Assembly: GCA_030544235.1 (NCBI GenBank)
Contig: CM060461.1
Location: 28,166,133-28,230,132, forward strand
Direction of reading: 5' to 3'
Length of the DNA: 64,000 bases
Source: Lepturacanthus savala
Taxonomy: Eukaryota; Chordata; Actinopteri; Scombriformes; Trichiuridae
Positions 13,474 to 26,304 of this stretch are shown piece by piece. The notes under the pieces are model-generated. The model made no database searches. It saw only the letters and a list, made by a program, of their open reading frames with translations, and was not told the origin of the DNA. How positions within the stretch are numbered: position 1 is the stretch's first letter; every line of letters begins with the position of its first letter. The translations under genes were made by a program, and so were the position numbers.

Positions 13474-15303
13474 ACTCCCTCACACACACCATGCCTTCTT
13501 CTGTTTATGAGTCTCTGGCTGCTTCCCAGAGCGTCTTGGCGCCCGCGGCGGCGTCACGTCACGTCTCGGAAACTCTAAACATGTACATAGACTTCACACA
13601 GAAGAAAAAGAGGAGGATTTATATCCGAGGAAAGGACTCGTTTTAAGAATTATATAAATCTATGAGTATATATTTTAATACTAAAAAAAAAAAAAAGAGG
13701 GAAGCTATTTAAAAGAGTACTGTATAACTTGGGTATACTCGTGTAAAAGTTCAGATGTAAAAGATTATTTTTTGGAGGGGGGGTTGGTTTTTATCCCCCT
13801 TCTACAGTGTATAGAATAAGAAATGTGTTATATGTAAAAAGTGTCCACAGAAAGTAAGATATTAGGCTATTGAACATACATGGTCAGTGTTTTTTTTGTT
13901 TTTTTTTTTGCTGCTACACTTCGAAATAATTTTAAGTGATTTGCCTTAAATAATAATGCAGTATCCCCCCTTCTAGACTGCTTCTGACACACTCTCTGTT
14001 CAAGTATCTCTTAAAAAAAACAGCAACCATTGTGCCTTCAACATGTCCCCTTTACTTTGTAATCTCAGAACTCAGTATTATTTCTCGCTTTTGGTGTAAA
14101 TACGTTGGAATGTTTGTCAAGAAGCACTAGTAGATATGTTCGTCACCGTCAACTACTTGAAGGAGCTGTGATACGTGTGTTTTTTCTTCTTCTGCAGTTT
14201 TTCTAAGCTCTACAGCTGGTGAAATTCACCGTTGTTTTATTTTGAAAGGGAATTATATTAAAAAATCCAATGCAAAGGGAGTGATTTTTTAAAAAAAGTA
14301 TGATTTGCTGGCTGCTTTAGGGTTATAACATGTTAATGTTGTTGTGACCCTGTGCAATTATTGATGTAATATTAATAATAATAGGTGTTATCTGCATTTA
14401 TTACACTATATAAACCAGCTCTGGATGACAGAGTTAGTCTTTAGAAGCTTCAACTTGCTCTGATTTATCTTCTCTAATGTTTTTGTTTTAATACAAACCT
14501 CATATACAGAATACCACGTTTATTAGGATTTACAAATGTTCTTCAGTATTGGTCTCATCACTGCCAGGTTTAATTGCAGGGAAAAAAAAAAAACATGCAG
14601 ATTTATTTTCATTTCTTTAAGCGGCAGCTTCGTTTTCTTTTGTAAATATGAAAGAAAAAGTTCAGTTGTGAATAATTAAGCAAAAGATGAAAAAACAACC
14701 AACCAGAGCAGCATTTACGGTTTTAATAGACGGAGGTGTTGTCAGACTGGTGTTTCTAGGGGGAAGGGTTTAAAGGGGGGACTTCCTGCATTGGTTTGTA
14801 GTTTATTTCAAAAAAAAAAATTTGTTAATGTCATGCCATATAAATTATTTATATTAAAATTTTATTTTTGTAGTTTGTACAGATGTTAGTATCTAGACTG
14901 AAGTTCTATTTTTAAAGAGTAAATATATATTATATATAAATATATCTATTTGTTGCTGAGTTTGTTGTTTTGTTTGCATTTTTTGGGATGGGGGGGTTCA
15001 TGGGAGGGAGGGGTTGACAACACTTTAGAGCAGAGGCCTTTTTTTAATTTTATTTTTATTTTTTTATTATTTTTTGGAGCAAAGGGGGCAGTTGGAGGAC
15101 CATGAAGGAGAAGGTGTGTAGGAATGTGTCACTGTTACACCTTGTTTTTTAATTTTCCTCTTGGCCCGTCCTTCTTCATTGTCTTTTTTTTTTTTTTGTC
15201 CATGTCTAAAACACTGTGACTTCTGAAAACTATGCTCAAGAAAAACCCTCGTGTGACCGTTATGTTCCCTCACCTGCTATAGAAATTTAACTAACAAAAT
15301 AAA
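13474..15303 (+). other. ptch2: ptch2 3' UTR with poly(A) signal
   Basis: From the TAG stop to an AATAAA hexamer at 15,298-15,303 there are about 1.8 kb of AT-rich DNA without splice signals, with several A/T runs and ATTTA-like motifs. A second repeat class starts right after the hexamer, which supports this as the gene end. The exact cleavage site is inferred. Confidence 0.65.
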
Positions 15304-15359
15304 TTGAATGAAAAAAGTGGCCCTGTGGTCTTTGCCAGTCATTTCTAGTGTGTGTGTGA

Positions 15360-17545
15360 CCCAGAATTATTGAAGAAATATTGATATTTCAAGTCATTTT
15401 TGGTCATTTAAAGTCTAAAAAGATTTTTTACAGTTGAAACCATGTCTGTATCTTGTTTAGAAAGGGTGGTCCCCATAGTGTAGGTATTTGACAGATGACC
15501 CTACAGGGTAGATAAACAGGTATGTGTGTGCAAAGATGTAAAGGGTCAGGAATGAGAAATATTGATATTTCAAGTCATTTTTGGTCATTTAAAGTCTAAA
15601 TAGATTTTTTACAGTTGAAATCATGTCTGTATCTCTTTTCTAAAGGGTGGTCCCCACAGTGTAGGTATTTGACGGATGACCCTACAGGGTAGATAAATGG
15701 ATAGGTAAAGGGTCAGTAATTAGAAATATTGATATTTCAAGTCATTTTTTGTCATTTAAAGTATAAGAAGATTTTTTACAGTTGAAACCATGTCTGTATC
15801 TTGTTTAGAAAGGGTGGTCCCCAGATTGTAGGTATTTGACAGATGACTCTACAGGGTAGATAAACGGGTATGTGTGTGCGACCTGCAAAGAGGTAAAGGG
15901 TCAGGAATGAGAAATATTGATATTTCAAATCATTTTTGTCATTTTTTAAAGTATAAGAAGATTTTTTACAGTTGAAACCATGTCTGTATCTTGTTTAGAA
16001 AGGGTGGTCCCCATAGTGTAGGTATTTGACAGATGACCCTACAGGGTAGATAAACAGGTATGTGTGTGCAAAGAGTTAAAGGATCAGGAATGAGAAATAT
16101 TGATATTTCAAGTCATTTTTGGTCATTTAAAGTCTAAAAAGATTTTTTACAGTTGAAACCATGTCTGTATCTTGTTTAGAAAGGGTGGTCCCCATAGTGT
16201 AGGTATTTGACAGATGACCCCACAGGGTAGATAAATAGGTATGTGTGTGCAAAGATGTAAAGGGTCAGGAATGAGAAATATTGATATTTCAAGTCATTTT
16301 TGTCATTTTTTAAAGTATAAGAAGATTTTTTACAGTTGAAACCATGTCTGTATCTTGTTTAGAAAGGGTGGTCCCCAGAGTGTAGGTATTTGACAGATGA
16401 CCCTACAGGGTAGATAAACAGGTATGTGTGTGCGAAGCTATAAAGAGTCAGTAATGAGAAATATTGATATTTCAAGTCATTTTTTGTCATTTAAAGTATA
16501 AGAAGATTTTTTACAGTTGAAACCTGTATCTTGTTTAGAAAGGGTGGTCCCCATAGTGTAGGTATTTGACCGATGACCCTACAGGGTAGATAAATGGATA
16601 GGTAAAGGGTCAGTAATGAGAAATATTGATATTTTAAGTCATTTTTGGACATCTAAAGTCTAAAAAGATTTTTTACAGTTGAAACCATGCCTGTATCTCG
16701 TTTAGAAAGGGTGGTCCCCATAGTGTAGGTATTTGACAGATGACCCTACAGGGTAGATAAATGAGTCTGTGTGTGCGACCTGCAAAAAAGGTCAAGGGTC
16801 AGGAATGAGAAATATTGATAGTCCAAGTCATTTTTTGTCATTTTTTAAAGTATAAGAAGATTTTTGGGATTTGAAACCATGTCTGTATCTCTTTTCAAAA
16901 GGGTGGTCCTCAGAGTGTAGGTATTTGACAGATGACCCTACAGGGTAGATAAACAGGTATGTGTGTGCGACCTGCAAAGAGGTAAAGGGTCAGGAATAAG
17001 AAATATTGATAGTTCAAGTAATTTTTTGTCATTTAAAGTATAAGAAGACTTTTTGGAGTTGAAACCATGTCTCTATCTTGTTTAGAAAGGGTGGTCCCCA
17101 GAGTGTAGGTATTTGACAGATGACTCTACAGGGTAGATAAACAGGTATGTGTGTGCAAAGCTATAAAGGGTCAGCATTGAGAAATATTGATATTGCAAGT
17201 CATTTATGGTCATCTAAAGTCTAAAAAGATTTTTACAGTTGAAACCATGTCTGTATCTTGTTTAGAAAGGGTGGTCCCCAGATTGTAGGTATTTGACAGA
17301 TGTCCCCACAGGGTAAATAAACGGGTATGTGTGTGACCTGCAAAGATGTAAAGGGTCACTAATGAGAAATGTTGATATTTCAAGTCATTTTTCATCATTT
17401 TTTAAAGTATAAGAAGATATTTTGGAGTTGAAACCTCTTTTCTAAAGGGTGGTCCCCAGATTGTAGTTATTTAACTGATGACCCCACAGGGTAGATAAAC
17501 AAGTCTGTGTGTGTGTGACCCTGCTAAGAGGTAAAGGGTCATCAA
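15360..17545. repeat. Satellite array, ~180-bp unit, about 12 copies
   Basis: Units start with GAAATATTGATATTTCAAG-like sequence at 15,375, 15,555, 15,723, 15,911, about 16,093, 16,275, 16,457, 16,619, 16,807, 16,999, 17,180 and 17,366. Spacing is 162-192 bp. Each unit also carries AAAGGGTGGTCC, a GTAGGTATTTGAC block and ACAGGGTAGATAAA. Copies differ by scattered substitutions and small indels. No coding capacity. The array begins about 60 bp after the ptch2 poly(A) signal. Confidence 0.93.
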
Positions 17546-18358
17546 TGTTATCACAAATACAGATTATAAAGCTGGATTGCAGCGTTTGCTGCGTAAATAT
17601 CGTCCTGAAACGACCTTCTCTAACTTATCAAGGCGAATTGTTGGGACTTTAAACAAAAGGCTTTGATTATGTTGATTATTTAAATGACCCTTAACATTCA
17701 GGTTAATTTATTGCATGTATTAACTTTATTGACACAATCAATTCTCACAATAACAGCTAGTCACATCTGATTATCACCACCATCAGAAATTACCACTTTA
17801 ATACTGAGCAATTTTTGGACATAAGCTGTTGTCATGGTGATTATTATAATAAAGGAGCTGTTTTTAATATTATAATCTGTATATATTCATTCACAAATTT
17901 ACAGAAAACCAATAAATAGCTGTTAATAATAAGATTTGATTAGGTTTGATAACCATTTTATCGTTTTACATCTCTCTACAGCTCTAGTACTAATTAATGA
18001 CCTCATTAATATTATTAATCCATGTTTCTGATTGGCTGATTGAATATGAATAGTAGTGTTATAGTGATTAAAATCTCACTTTATACAATACGGCAAAGAA
18101 ATGTTGGAATTCTGGGAAACTGCCGATTTAAATAACCTGACACACACACCTGAAAACACCTCCTGCTGTTTGTTTCTATATTAACGTCTGGTTATTGTGC
18201 CTTTTTGTTGTTTTTACAGTGTTTTACTGTTTAAAAATCGTCTCTCACAGGATTTAACACAGCGAACCAATGAACTGGAGCGTTGAACCACCTGGAAAGT
18301 CTCTGGGATCACTGGCTTCCCAGATCATTGTTGTGACTCGTCTGTCTAAATCTCTCCG
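17546..18358. other. Intergenic, AT-rich, nothing recognised
   Basis: No exon-like open frames, RNA gene or clear repeat seen. It ends at a long CA tract. Confidence 0.5.
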
Positions 18359-18437
<79 letters not shown>

Positions 18438-18449
18438 TACACACACACC
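18359..18449. repeat. CA microsatellite (~90 bp)
   Basis: Almost uninterrupted (CA)n with two CATA interruptions near its end. Further CA tracts follow at 18,549-18,581 and 18,739-18,814. Confidence 0.95.
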
Positions 18450-18546
18450 GCAAATATCACTAGTATGTTTATGTACGCTACACATTCTTGAACACTAAAA
18501 ACCAAACTTTATACGCATGCACACATACACACACCCTTCACCTCCC

Positions 18547-18584
<38 letters not shown>

Positions 18585-18735
18585 GCCCACCTGTGTAGAT
18601 GAAAGGTAGATGCTGTAAATTCCTTTCGCTTCCCACACAACAGCTCCTCGTTTGTCAGCCCAAGCAAAGCGGCCCATGTCTGAATCTGATACCTCGGCCT
18701 TTTGAAGTTACTGTCATGCACGTCCGCCTCTAAAC

Positions 18736-18738
<3 letters not shown>

Positions 18739-18814
<76 letters not shown>
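18739..18814. repeat. CA microsatellite (~76 bp)
   Basis: Uninterrupted (CA)n between unique sequences. Part of a cluster of three CA tracts within 460 bp. Confidence 0.95.
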
Positions 18815-18819
<5 letters not shown>

Positions 18820-19464
18820 AGCAGACAACACAAAACAATATTCAACCCTGCCTGTAAACATCTCTAATATACACAGCTTTGAGGAAAACAACTTGTCTGA
18901 GGTGTGTTTTTGATCATTATAAGTGGCTGTAACACTGAAATGTTTGGATTTAGTGGATTAGATTAGCGATTAGATTTAATCGTTTAATATTAATAGTTTA
19001 ATGTGTTTTCTCAGAAATGTCCAAGAGAGAAATTAATGAAATAATTAAGAACAAATGCGAACACACACACACACACATGAGACATGACTTTGGGATAATT
19101 AAATTTCCCAACAGCACAAAGCAGTAAGGGTGTATCAGATATGAAGAGAGAGATAACTTTAGTTTAAAGTTGACCTCAACCTTTTCTTTTTGCATTTGGG
19201 TTATGAAGAAGAAGAGGATCAGGAAACAGTCATGGTCATGGATGGGAGCATTAAACTCTTCATTTCTTGCACCAATTTGTGCCTTTTCTGCAGCAATTTA
19301 TGGTGAAAATGTTGTTTTCTATTGCAAAGTCTCTCTGTATCCTGTAGATCAACTTTTACTACGTCTACATTTACTACATTTACTACATTTACTACATCCA
19401 ATCATATTTTGCAGTATGCAACTACACTACGTATCCCAGAAATCACCAGGAGGTCACTAACTGC

Positions 19465-20201
19465 AGTAAAAGGTCAGTAGGAAGTGATGCTAACTGTTAG
19501 CAGTTACTGGTCAGTAGGCAGTGATGCTAACTAGTAATAGCTACTGGTCAGTAGGCAGTGATGCTAACTATTAGCAGCTACTGGTCAGTAGGCAGTGATG
19601 CTAACTATTAGCAGCTACTGGTTAGTAGGCAGTGATGCTAACTAGTGGTAGCTACCAGTTAGTAGGCAGTGATGCTAACTAGTAGTAGCTACTGGTTAGT
19701 AGGAAGTGATACTAACTAGTAGTAGCTATTGGTCAGTAGGAAGTGATGCTAACTAGTAGTAGCTACCGGTTAGTAGGCAGTGATGCTAACTAGTAGTAGC
19801 TACCGGTCAGTAGGAAGTGATGCTAACTATTAGTAGCTACCAGTTAGTAGGCAGTGATGCTAATTAGGGGTAGCTACCAGTTAGTAGGAAGCGATGCTAA
19901 CTAGTCGTAGCTACTGGTCAGTAGGAAGCAATGCTAACTAGTAGTAGCTACCAGTCAGTAAGAAGTGATACTAACTATTAGTAGCTACCAGTTAGTAGGC
20001 AGTGATGCTAACTAGGGGAAGCTACCAGTTAGTAGGAAGCAATGCTAACTAGTCATAGCTACTGGTCAGTAGGCAGTGATGCTAACTAGTAGTAGCTACC
20101 AGTTAGTAGGAAGTTATGCTAACTATTAGCAGCTACTGGTTATTAGGCAGTGATGCTAACTATTAGCAGCTACTGGTCAGTAGGCAGTGATGCTAAGGTT
20201 T
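19465..20201. repeat. 37-bp minisatellite, array 1 (~20 copies)
   Basis: The unit reads roughly GGTCAGTAGGCAGTGATG then CTAACTATTAGCAGCTACT (37 bp). Variation is concentrated at TAGTAGTAGC/TATTAGCAGC, GGCAG/GGAAG and GTCAG/GTTAG. The array ends with GATGCTAAGGTTTCAG, the same end as array 2. Confidence 0.93.
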
Positions 20202-20530
20202 CAGCCATGGTGTTTTGGTTGTTTCTCTGTTCCCTTCTGTGTCTATTTCCTGTTTTATTTTGAAATCAGTTTCTCCCTGTGTGTCTTCACTCTTTTTTAC
20301 TTCCTCATTGTCTGACGTGTTTCACCTGTGTCTCATTTCTCACCTGTATCTCGTCAGTCATTAGTTCTTTGTGTATTTAAACCCTGTTTTCAGTCTTTTG
20401 TCTTTGGTTTTAGCGAGGTCCCCCCATTTTTTTTATTATTTTTCCTGTTTTTCTTTATTTTCAAATTAAAGCTCTGCATTCCTCATCCTCCAAAACATAA
20501 CCCTGACACTTCTGACCTCTCTTGTAACTT
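20202..20530. repeat. Probable dispersed retroelement fragment
   Basis: T/C-rich sequence with CACCTGTGTCTCAT, CACCTGTATCTCGTCAGTC and GTGTATTTAAACCCTGTTTT in succession, then AAATTAAAGCTCTGCATTCC and AACCCTGACACTTCTGA. This order resembles an end region common in fish retroelement copies, but I cannot name the family. A similar 3' part seems present at 40,800-40,900. No intact reading frame. Confidence 0.45.
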
Positions 20531-21530
20531 TTATTTAGGAATTGGCGGTTTTGTTTTTTTCAAAATAAAAGTCCTCTGCATTTCATAATTTGTTTTATTT
20601 AGGGGGGGAACAAATTCATATTTTCTGAATATGTGTTAAACATTTGAAAAATATTATTAAAGCACAATATTAATGTTACGGTATAAAAATATATAGTTAA
20701 AATCCACATAATCAACACAATAAGAAAATAGTTTATTTTAATAGTAATAATTGATTTGGGTTGTTTGTTTTTTCAAAATAAAAGTCCAACAAATGCATAT
20801 ATTCTAAATATCTCCCCCTATGGTCACAGGGCAGCAGGGTCTTATTTTGAAAACTAATTAGAGACCCTGCCATCCTGTTCTACATCTAACCTTGACCTCT
20901 GACCCCTGGTGAAGGCCTAACGCGGGTCAGTCCTCTGGGTTAAAGCTGTACCGAAGCTCCCGACATGACACTAATAGCCGTTTCCCACTGCTTCACTTAA
21001 TCCTGTGTGAAATGGTTTTTATCACCTCATCACAGAAAAGGAATTCATTTCTTGTTTTGACTGAGCTGCGATGTTGTGATGTCATAGAGGCGCGATCCAA
21101 AAGGGCAAGCGGAGGACAGCGAATGTGCCGTTTTTTTGAGATGCAGAGACCCGTGCACATCTGTGAAGACGCTTTAAATGTCTTGTGTAAAATGTGATGT
21201 CAGCAGCCGGGAGCTCACTAATAATGTCACATCCAGCAGTCGCCATATGTCGACTGTAGTAGACGCGTTAAAGCTCCATTAAGGAGGGAAATAACTCTTA
21301 TTCCTCAGTAAATGTTAAATCTAACAGGTCAATATGACTGAATATGACTTTATCTGTAGTAAAACCCACTGTTACTGTTACAGCATCAATATATATCATC
21401 AATATCCACATCACCAATACTATAAGAAGATAATTTAATATCATATATTCTTCATGTTCTGGAATGATCCTCAATGTGATTTCTATGATTTCATGGACAG
21501 ATAATTGACCTTTGAACTCTTATCTTAATA
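20531..21530. other. Intergenic spacer between the two 37-bp arrays
   Basis: About 1 kb of mostly unique sequence. 20,850-21,290 is less AT-rich than its surroundings and has no obvious repeat, so it may be old unique DNA. No exon structure was found. Confidence 0.45.
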
Positions 21531-21551
21531 ATCATTGCAGGTAATTTATTT

Positions 21552-22150
21552 ATATTAGCAGTTACTGGTTAGTAGGCAGTGATGCTAACGATTAGTAGCT
21601 ACTGGTTAGTAGGAAGTGATGCTAACTAGTGGTAGCTACCAGTTAGTAGGTAGTGGTGCTAATTAGTGGTAGCTACTGGTCAGTAGGAAGTGATGCTAAC
21701 TAGGGGTAGCTACCAGTTAGTAGGAAGCAATGCTAACTAGTGGTAGCTACTGGTCAGTAGGAAGTGATGCTAAATAGGGGTAGCTACCAGTTAGTAGGAA
21801 GCGATGCTAACTAGTAGTAGCTACCAGTTAGTATGCAGTGATGCTAACTATTAGCAGCTACTGGTTAGTAGGCAGTGATGCTAACTAGTGGTAGCTACCG
21901 GTTAGTAGGAAGCAATGCTAACTAGTAGTAGCTACCAGTTAGTAGTCAGTGATGCTAACTATTAGCAGCTACTGGTTAGTAGGCAGTGATGCTAACTATT
22001 AGCAGCTACTGGTTAGTAGGCAGTGATGCTAACTATTAGCAGCTACTGGTTAGTAGGCAGTGATGCTAACTATTAGCAGCTACTGGTTAGTAGTCAGTGA
22101 TGCTAACTATTAGCAGCTACTGGTTAGTAGGCAGTGATGCTAAGGTTTCA
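21552..22150. repeat. 37-bp minisatellite, array 2 (~16 copies)
   Basis: Same unit as the array at 19,465-20,201. The right half is nearly homogeneous (five or six almost identical units), the left half is more varied. It ends in the same GATGCTAAGGTTTCAG junction. Both sides show TCATTGCAGGTAATTTATTT (about 21,531-21,550 and 22,157-22,176), so the block looks inserted with a duplicated flank. Confidence 0.93.
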
Positions 22151-22418
22151 GATGCATCATTGCAGGTAATTTATTTGATTTCAAGTCTTTTCCCTAATTT
22201 GGGTCAGTTTGGCCTTTTTTAGTTTTAAATAACATATTTTTATCCGTAGTAAAAATGTTTATTATCATTTATAGCAGAAAAACAGAAAAATAAACCTTAG
22301 ATACATTTAGAACAGATGAAAATCTGATTAATTAGTGAGTAGGCTGATAATATGCAATAATGATGACTATTATAGTCAATATAATAGTTACTTGCCTTGT
22401 CACATCTTAGTGTCTAGC

Positions 22419-22419
<1 letters not shown>

Positions 22420-22495
<76 letters not shown>
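22420..22495. repeat. TG microsatellite (~76 bp)
   Basis: Pure (GT)n. More TG tracts follow at 22,613-22,642, 22,711-22,731 and 22,777-22,829. Together they form a 400-bp TG-rich cluster. Confidence 0.95.
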
Positions 22496-22496
<1 letters not shown>

Positions 22497-22610
22497 TCGT
22501 CCAGATAACGGCGTCTCCTGACCTGTGTGTGAAGGTGAGATCAATGGAGGAAAAGAAAACATGATGGAGGAACAAAAGGCTGAACCCGTGATCTGGTGAT
22601 GCTGGTGTCG

Positions 22611-22643
<33 letters not shown>

Positions 22644-22773
22644 TGCTTGGGTGGCCCAAGGATGAGCGTCCATTGTTGCAGGAATTCAATAGGGCTGATT
22701 AGTAAAGAAAAGTGTGTGTGTGTGTGTGTGTATGTGCAAAAAAAAAGCATGCAGTGGCATGCATGTCTGAAGC

Positions 22774-22831
<58 letters not shown>

Positions 22832-23334
22832 TACTTTTGCACCAAGCGCAGCCGAGAAGAATGAGGGAATTAGCCTTAAAGCCAGTGAGAAACAGACGAC
22901 TACAACAAAAAAATAGTTTCTCTTCACATCCGCCAGCAACGCTTTTGTCCCGAGGGCTGAAAAAAAAATTAAAACCCAATATATTCTGGAAGTTGCTAAA
23001 CAGTTTAAACCTAATTATCGATTCCTCGTTTCAGTACAAACACTTTGTCGTACTTGTTTTGGTTTCGCATCAATAGATAATAATATTTCACAAAAACCTG
23101 ATAGCCTACGGTTATTCAGAGTGTGAATGTGAATCCAGGGACTGGGGCCAATATAAACCTCCAAAGCTGTTTCTGAGGAACGGATTAAATGGCTGAAAGT
23201 GAGGACTGCAATGATCCAACCGCTGGTTTCATGTAGTTTAAAGCCAAATATGGCAGAGACCATTGGCCCTTCATTAAAAGAATAGTAGTAGATGAGCTGA
23301 TCAATGCCAATGTCGTATTTTGTTAATAATGTAG

Positions 23335-24310
23335 CTGGAGCCAATAGCCTGTTAGCCTGTTAGCATAAAAACCTGCAAACAGGAGGAACGGGATAGCCTG
23401 GATGCTTCCAAAGTCCATAATTTCATGTAAATCCACAACCTCTAAGATTTCTTGGTTTTACATTCTGATTATGTATGCTAATCTTTATGCTAAGCTAAGC
23501 TAACATCTTCTTCAGACACAAATTAGACCACAGACCAACATCTGATTTGTTTTATTATAGAAAGTGTATGAAAAGTTAGTAGTTCTTTTCCAATGCTAAT
23601 TATGCCAATAGCCTGTTAGCATAAAACTGCAAACAGGGGAACAGGATAGCCTGGATTCTTCCGAAGTCCTTTTTTTTTTTTGCTAGATGAGTTAGATGGG
23701 TTGACCAATGCTAATAACGTAGCAATAGCCTGTTAGCATAAAAAAACTGCAAACAGGGGAACAGGATAGCCTGGATGGTTCCAAAGTCCATAATTCCATG
23801 TAAATCCACAACCTCTATTATTTTCCAATGCTAATTTTGCTAATTATGCCAATAGCTTGTTAGCATAAAACTGAAAACAGGGGAACAGAATAGCATGGAG
23901 GCTTCCAAAGTCCAGTTTTTTTTTTGCTAGATGAGTTAGATGAGCTGACCAATGCTAGTTGTATTTTGCTAATAACGTAGCTGGAGCCAATAGCCTGTTA
24001 GCCTGTTAGCATAAAAAAACTGCAAACAGAGGAACAGGATAGCCTGGATGCTTCCAAAGTCCATAATTCCATGTAAATCCACAACCTCTATTATTTTCCA
24101 ATGCTAATTTTGCTAATTATGCCAATAGCTTGTTAGCATAAAACTGCAAACAGCGTAACAAGATAGCCTGGATGCTTCCAGTGTTAGATATAGTGAGTTA
24201 GATGGATTGACCAATGCTAATAACGTAGCTGGAGCCAATAGCCTGTTAGCCTGTTAGCATAAAAACTGCAAACAGAGGAACAGGATAGCATAGTTTCATG
24301 TATATTCACA
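23335..24310. repeat. Degenerate tandem blocks (CCAATAGCCTGTTAGC family, ~7 copies)
   Basis: A block with CCAATAGCCTGTTAGCATAA, CTGCAAACAG, GGATAGCCTGGATGCTTCC and TCCATAATTCCATGTAAATC recurs about seven times at irregular spacing of roughly 100-270 bp. Spacers contain CCAATGCTAAT. The copies are diverged and partly deleted. No coding frame. Confidence 0.75.
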
Positions 24311-25027
24311 ACCTCTTAAACCACAACTTCCTATTTTTACACTCTGAATATGGGTTGATTAAAGAACTGTGCTAATGTTTGGACAGACTTTACAAGCTTT
24401 TCTTACCCTGGCTTTATGCTAAGCTAAGCTAACATCGTTAGCCTTTAGCATTTGATCACATGTTTTATTACAGAAAGTGTATGAAACCTTCTACATTTCA
24501 TTGTTTTAGTGAAAATTATGTTTATCCTTTTTGCTGTCTTTATGCTAAGCTAAGCTAACATCTTCTAGCACTAAATAGACTAATGATTCTCAAACTTTTC
24601 ACATCAGAGACCCATTAATTAGCACAAATTAGACCCTATTTTTTCCACTTTTAGATGTTTTATTACAGAAAGTGTATGAAACCTTCTACATTTCATTGTT
24701 TTAGATGCTAAACTAAGCTAATATCTTTTAGCAGCAACCAGACTAGTGATTACCAAACAAAAGAACATTACACTAGCCCTTTAATACTATTTAATCCCAC
24801 TCAGGTTAACTGGAATTACTGCTTCTAACCAGTAATTGGTAACGATAACCTCCACGACGACCTTTCTGGCCGTGACGTTGACCCCGTCCGCACACGTTGA
24901 TTTACTTATAAATTTAATTTAATACGTGTTCCTGCGCCGTGATTGCAGCTCCTCTAATCATCTCGAGGAAATCAATATTTACTGAAAACGCTCTTCGACA
25001 TAACAAATGTGTTTGTAATCTATGCCC

Positions 25028-25062
<35 letters not shown>

Positions 25063-25600
25063 ATATACCTTGGCCGTGACCGGGCCTATTGAGGGGTGGC
25101 AGCAGGAGGAAAAGGAGGAGGAGGAATCTGAAGTTCCAGGCAATCACGCAGACAGGCGGGAGGGCCCGTATAGTGTAAACATGTTTTAAATAAACAGGAA
25201 CCGGCGTAATGCCCTTTTAATTGATTCATTCTGTGCTTTTTCGCTGTTTACAGAACGGGACTAAATATGAGCCTCGTCAGGCCGAGGCCTTGTGTTTATA
25301 AGTGGTTTGTTTGGCTCGAACAATAACAGTTTGAACACCAGACGTTGCTGCGTCGCATCTTTTTCTTCATACGTGTCCTCGCTCCATTTTAGAAATAAAG
25401 CGGCTTCTATATGTAACCGCGGCGACTCGTCTGCTCTTTAGTTGGTGTGTGTGTGTGTGTTATGTATGTGTGTGTGTGTGTGAAGTTTAAATTGCAGCCA
25501 CAGTGTAATGATATGGTGGCCTGGCATTGAGGGGGGACTCCAAAGGGAGGGCGGGGGTTGGTAATTAAACATATGCAGACACAGACACATACAGCGGGTG

Positions 25601-25643
<43 letters not shown>

Positions 25644-26300
25644 CAGACACACAGAGAGGGAGAAAAGGAGAGCAAAGCTAAACACATCCAAGTGGGGTAG
25701 TAAAAGCTAATGAAGGCTCAGCGCTAGGCTGGCACAGACAGCCATTTCATGTGGTGAGGAGGAGGAGGAGGAGGAGGAGGAGGAGGAGGAGGAGGAGGAG
25801 GACTGGGGAGCAATAAGGCAGCGTCTCCTTCTCCGCAGCGAGTTAAGCAAACCAGAGGATAAAGTGTAATTGACACCATGCACGAGTGAGGGTTTTAATC
25901 AAATGATCGTCTACGCGACGGAAAAAAACAAACAACAAAACAAACTCTACGACAAATTAGAGACAGCGGCGGGAGAAAGAAAGCATTACTGTAGATTTAA
26001 TTTACAGTAGACGTTCTGTAGGAAGTGAGAAAACTGGGCCTTTATAGCACGACATGTGTTACCATGTGTATTTATGATTAATAATCTGATCAGTTTGTGC
26101 TGGATTTATGCGATAAAACCCCTATAAAATGTTGAAATACCACCACAGAAAGCATAAACTAATCTATTTGACCAATTTTACCTGATATCACTCAATTCAA
26201 TTGACAGTATTGGGTTAAAACTGTAGAATAATAAATAAACTCCTCCCCCCCGTTTATTTCTCAAAGTGGTTTAGTCCAGCTGCTGTTTTTCAGTGGGCGG
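24311..26300. other. Intergenic: repeat remnants, then mostly unique sequence with microsatellites
   Basis: 24,360-24,740 repeats GCTAAGCTAAGCTAACATC and ACAGAAAGTGTATGAAACC phrases. 24,850-25,020 and 25,070-25,430 look like unique sequence of mixed composition and could be candidates for conserved non-coding DNA. TG/CA tracts lie at 25,029-25,058, 25,445-25,482 and 25,604-25,641, and a GAG tract at 25,756-25,802. Confidence 0.45.
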
Positions 26301-26304
26301 GGCT

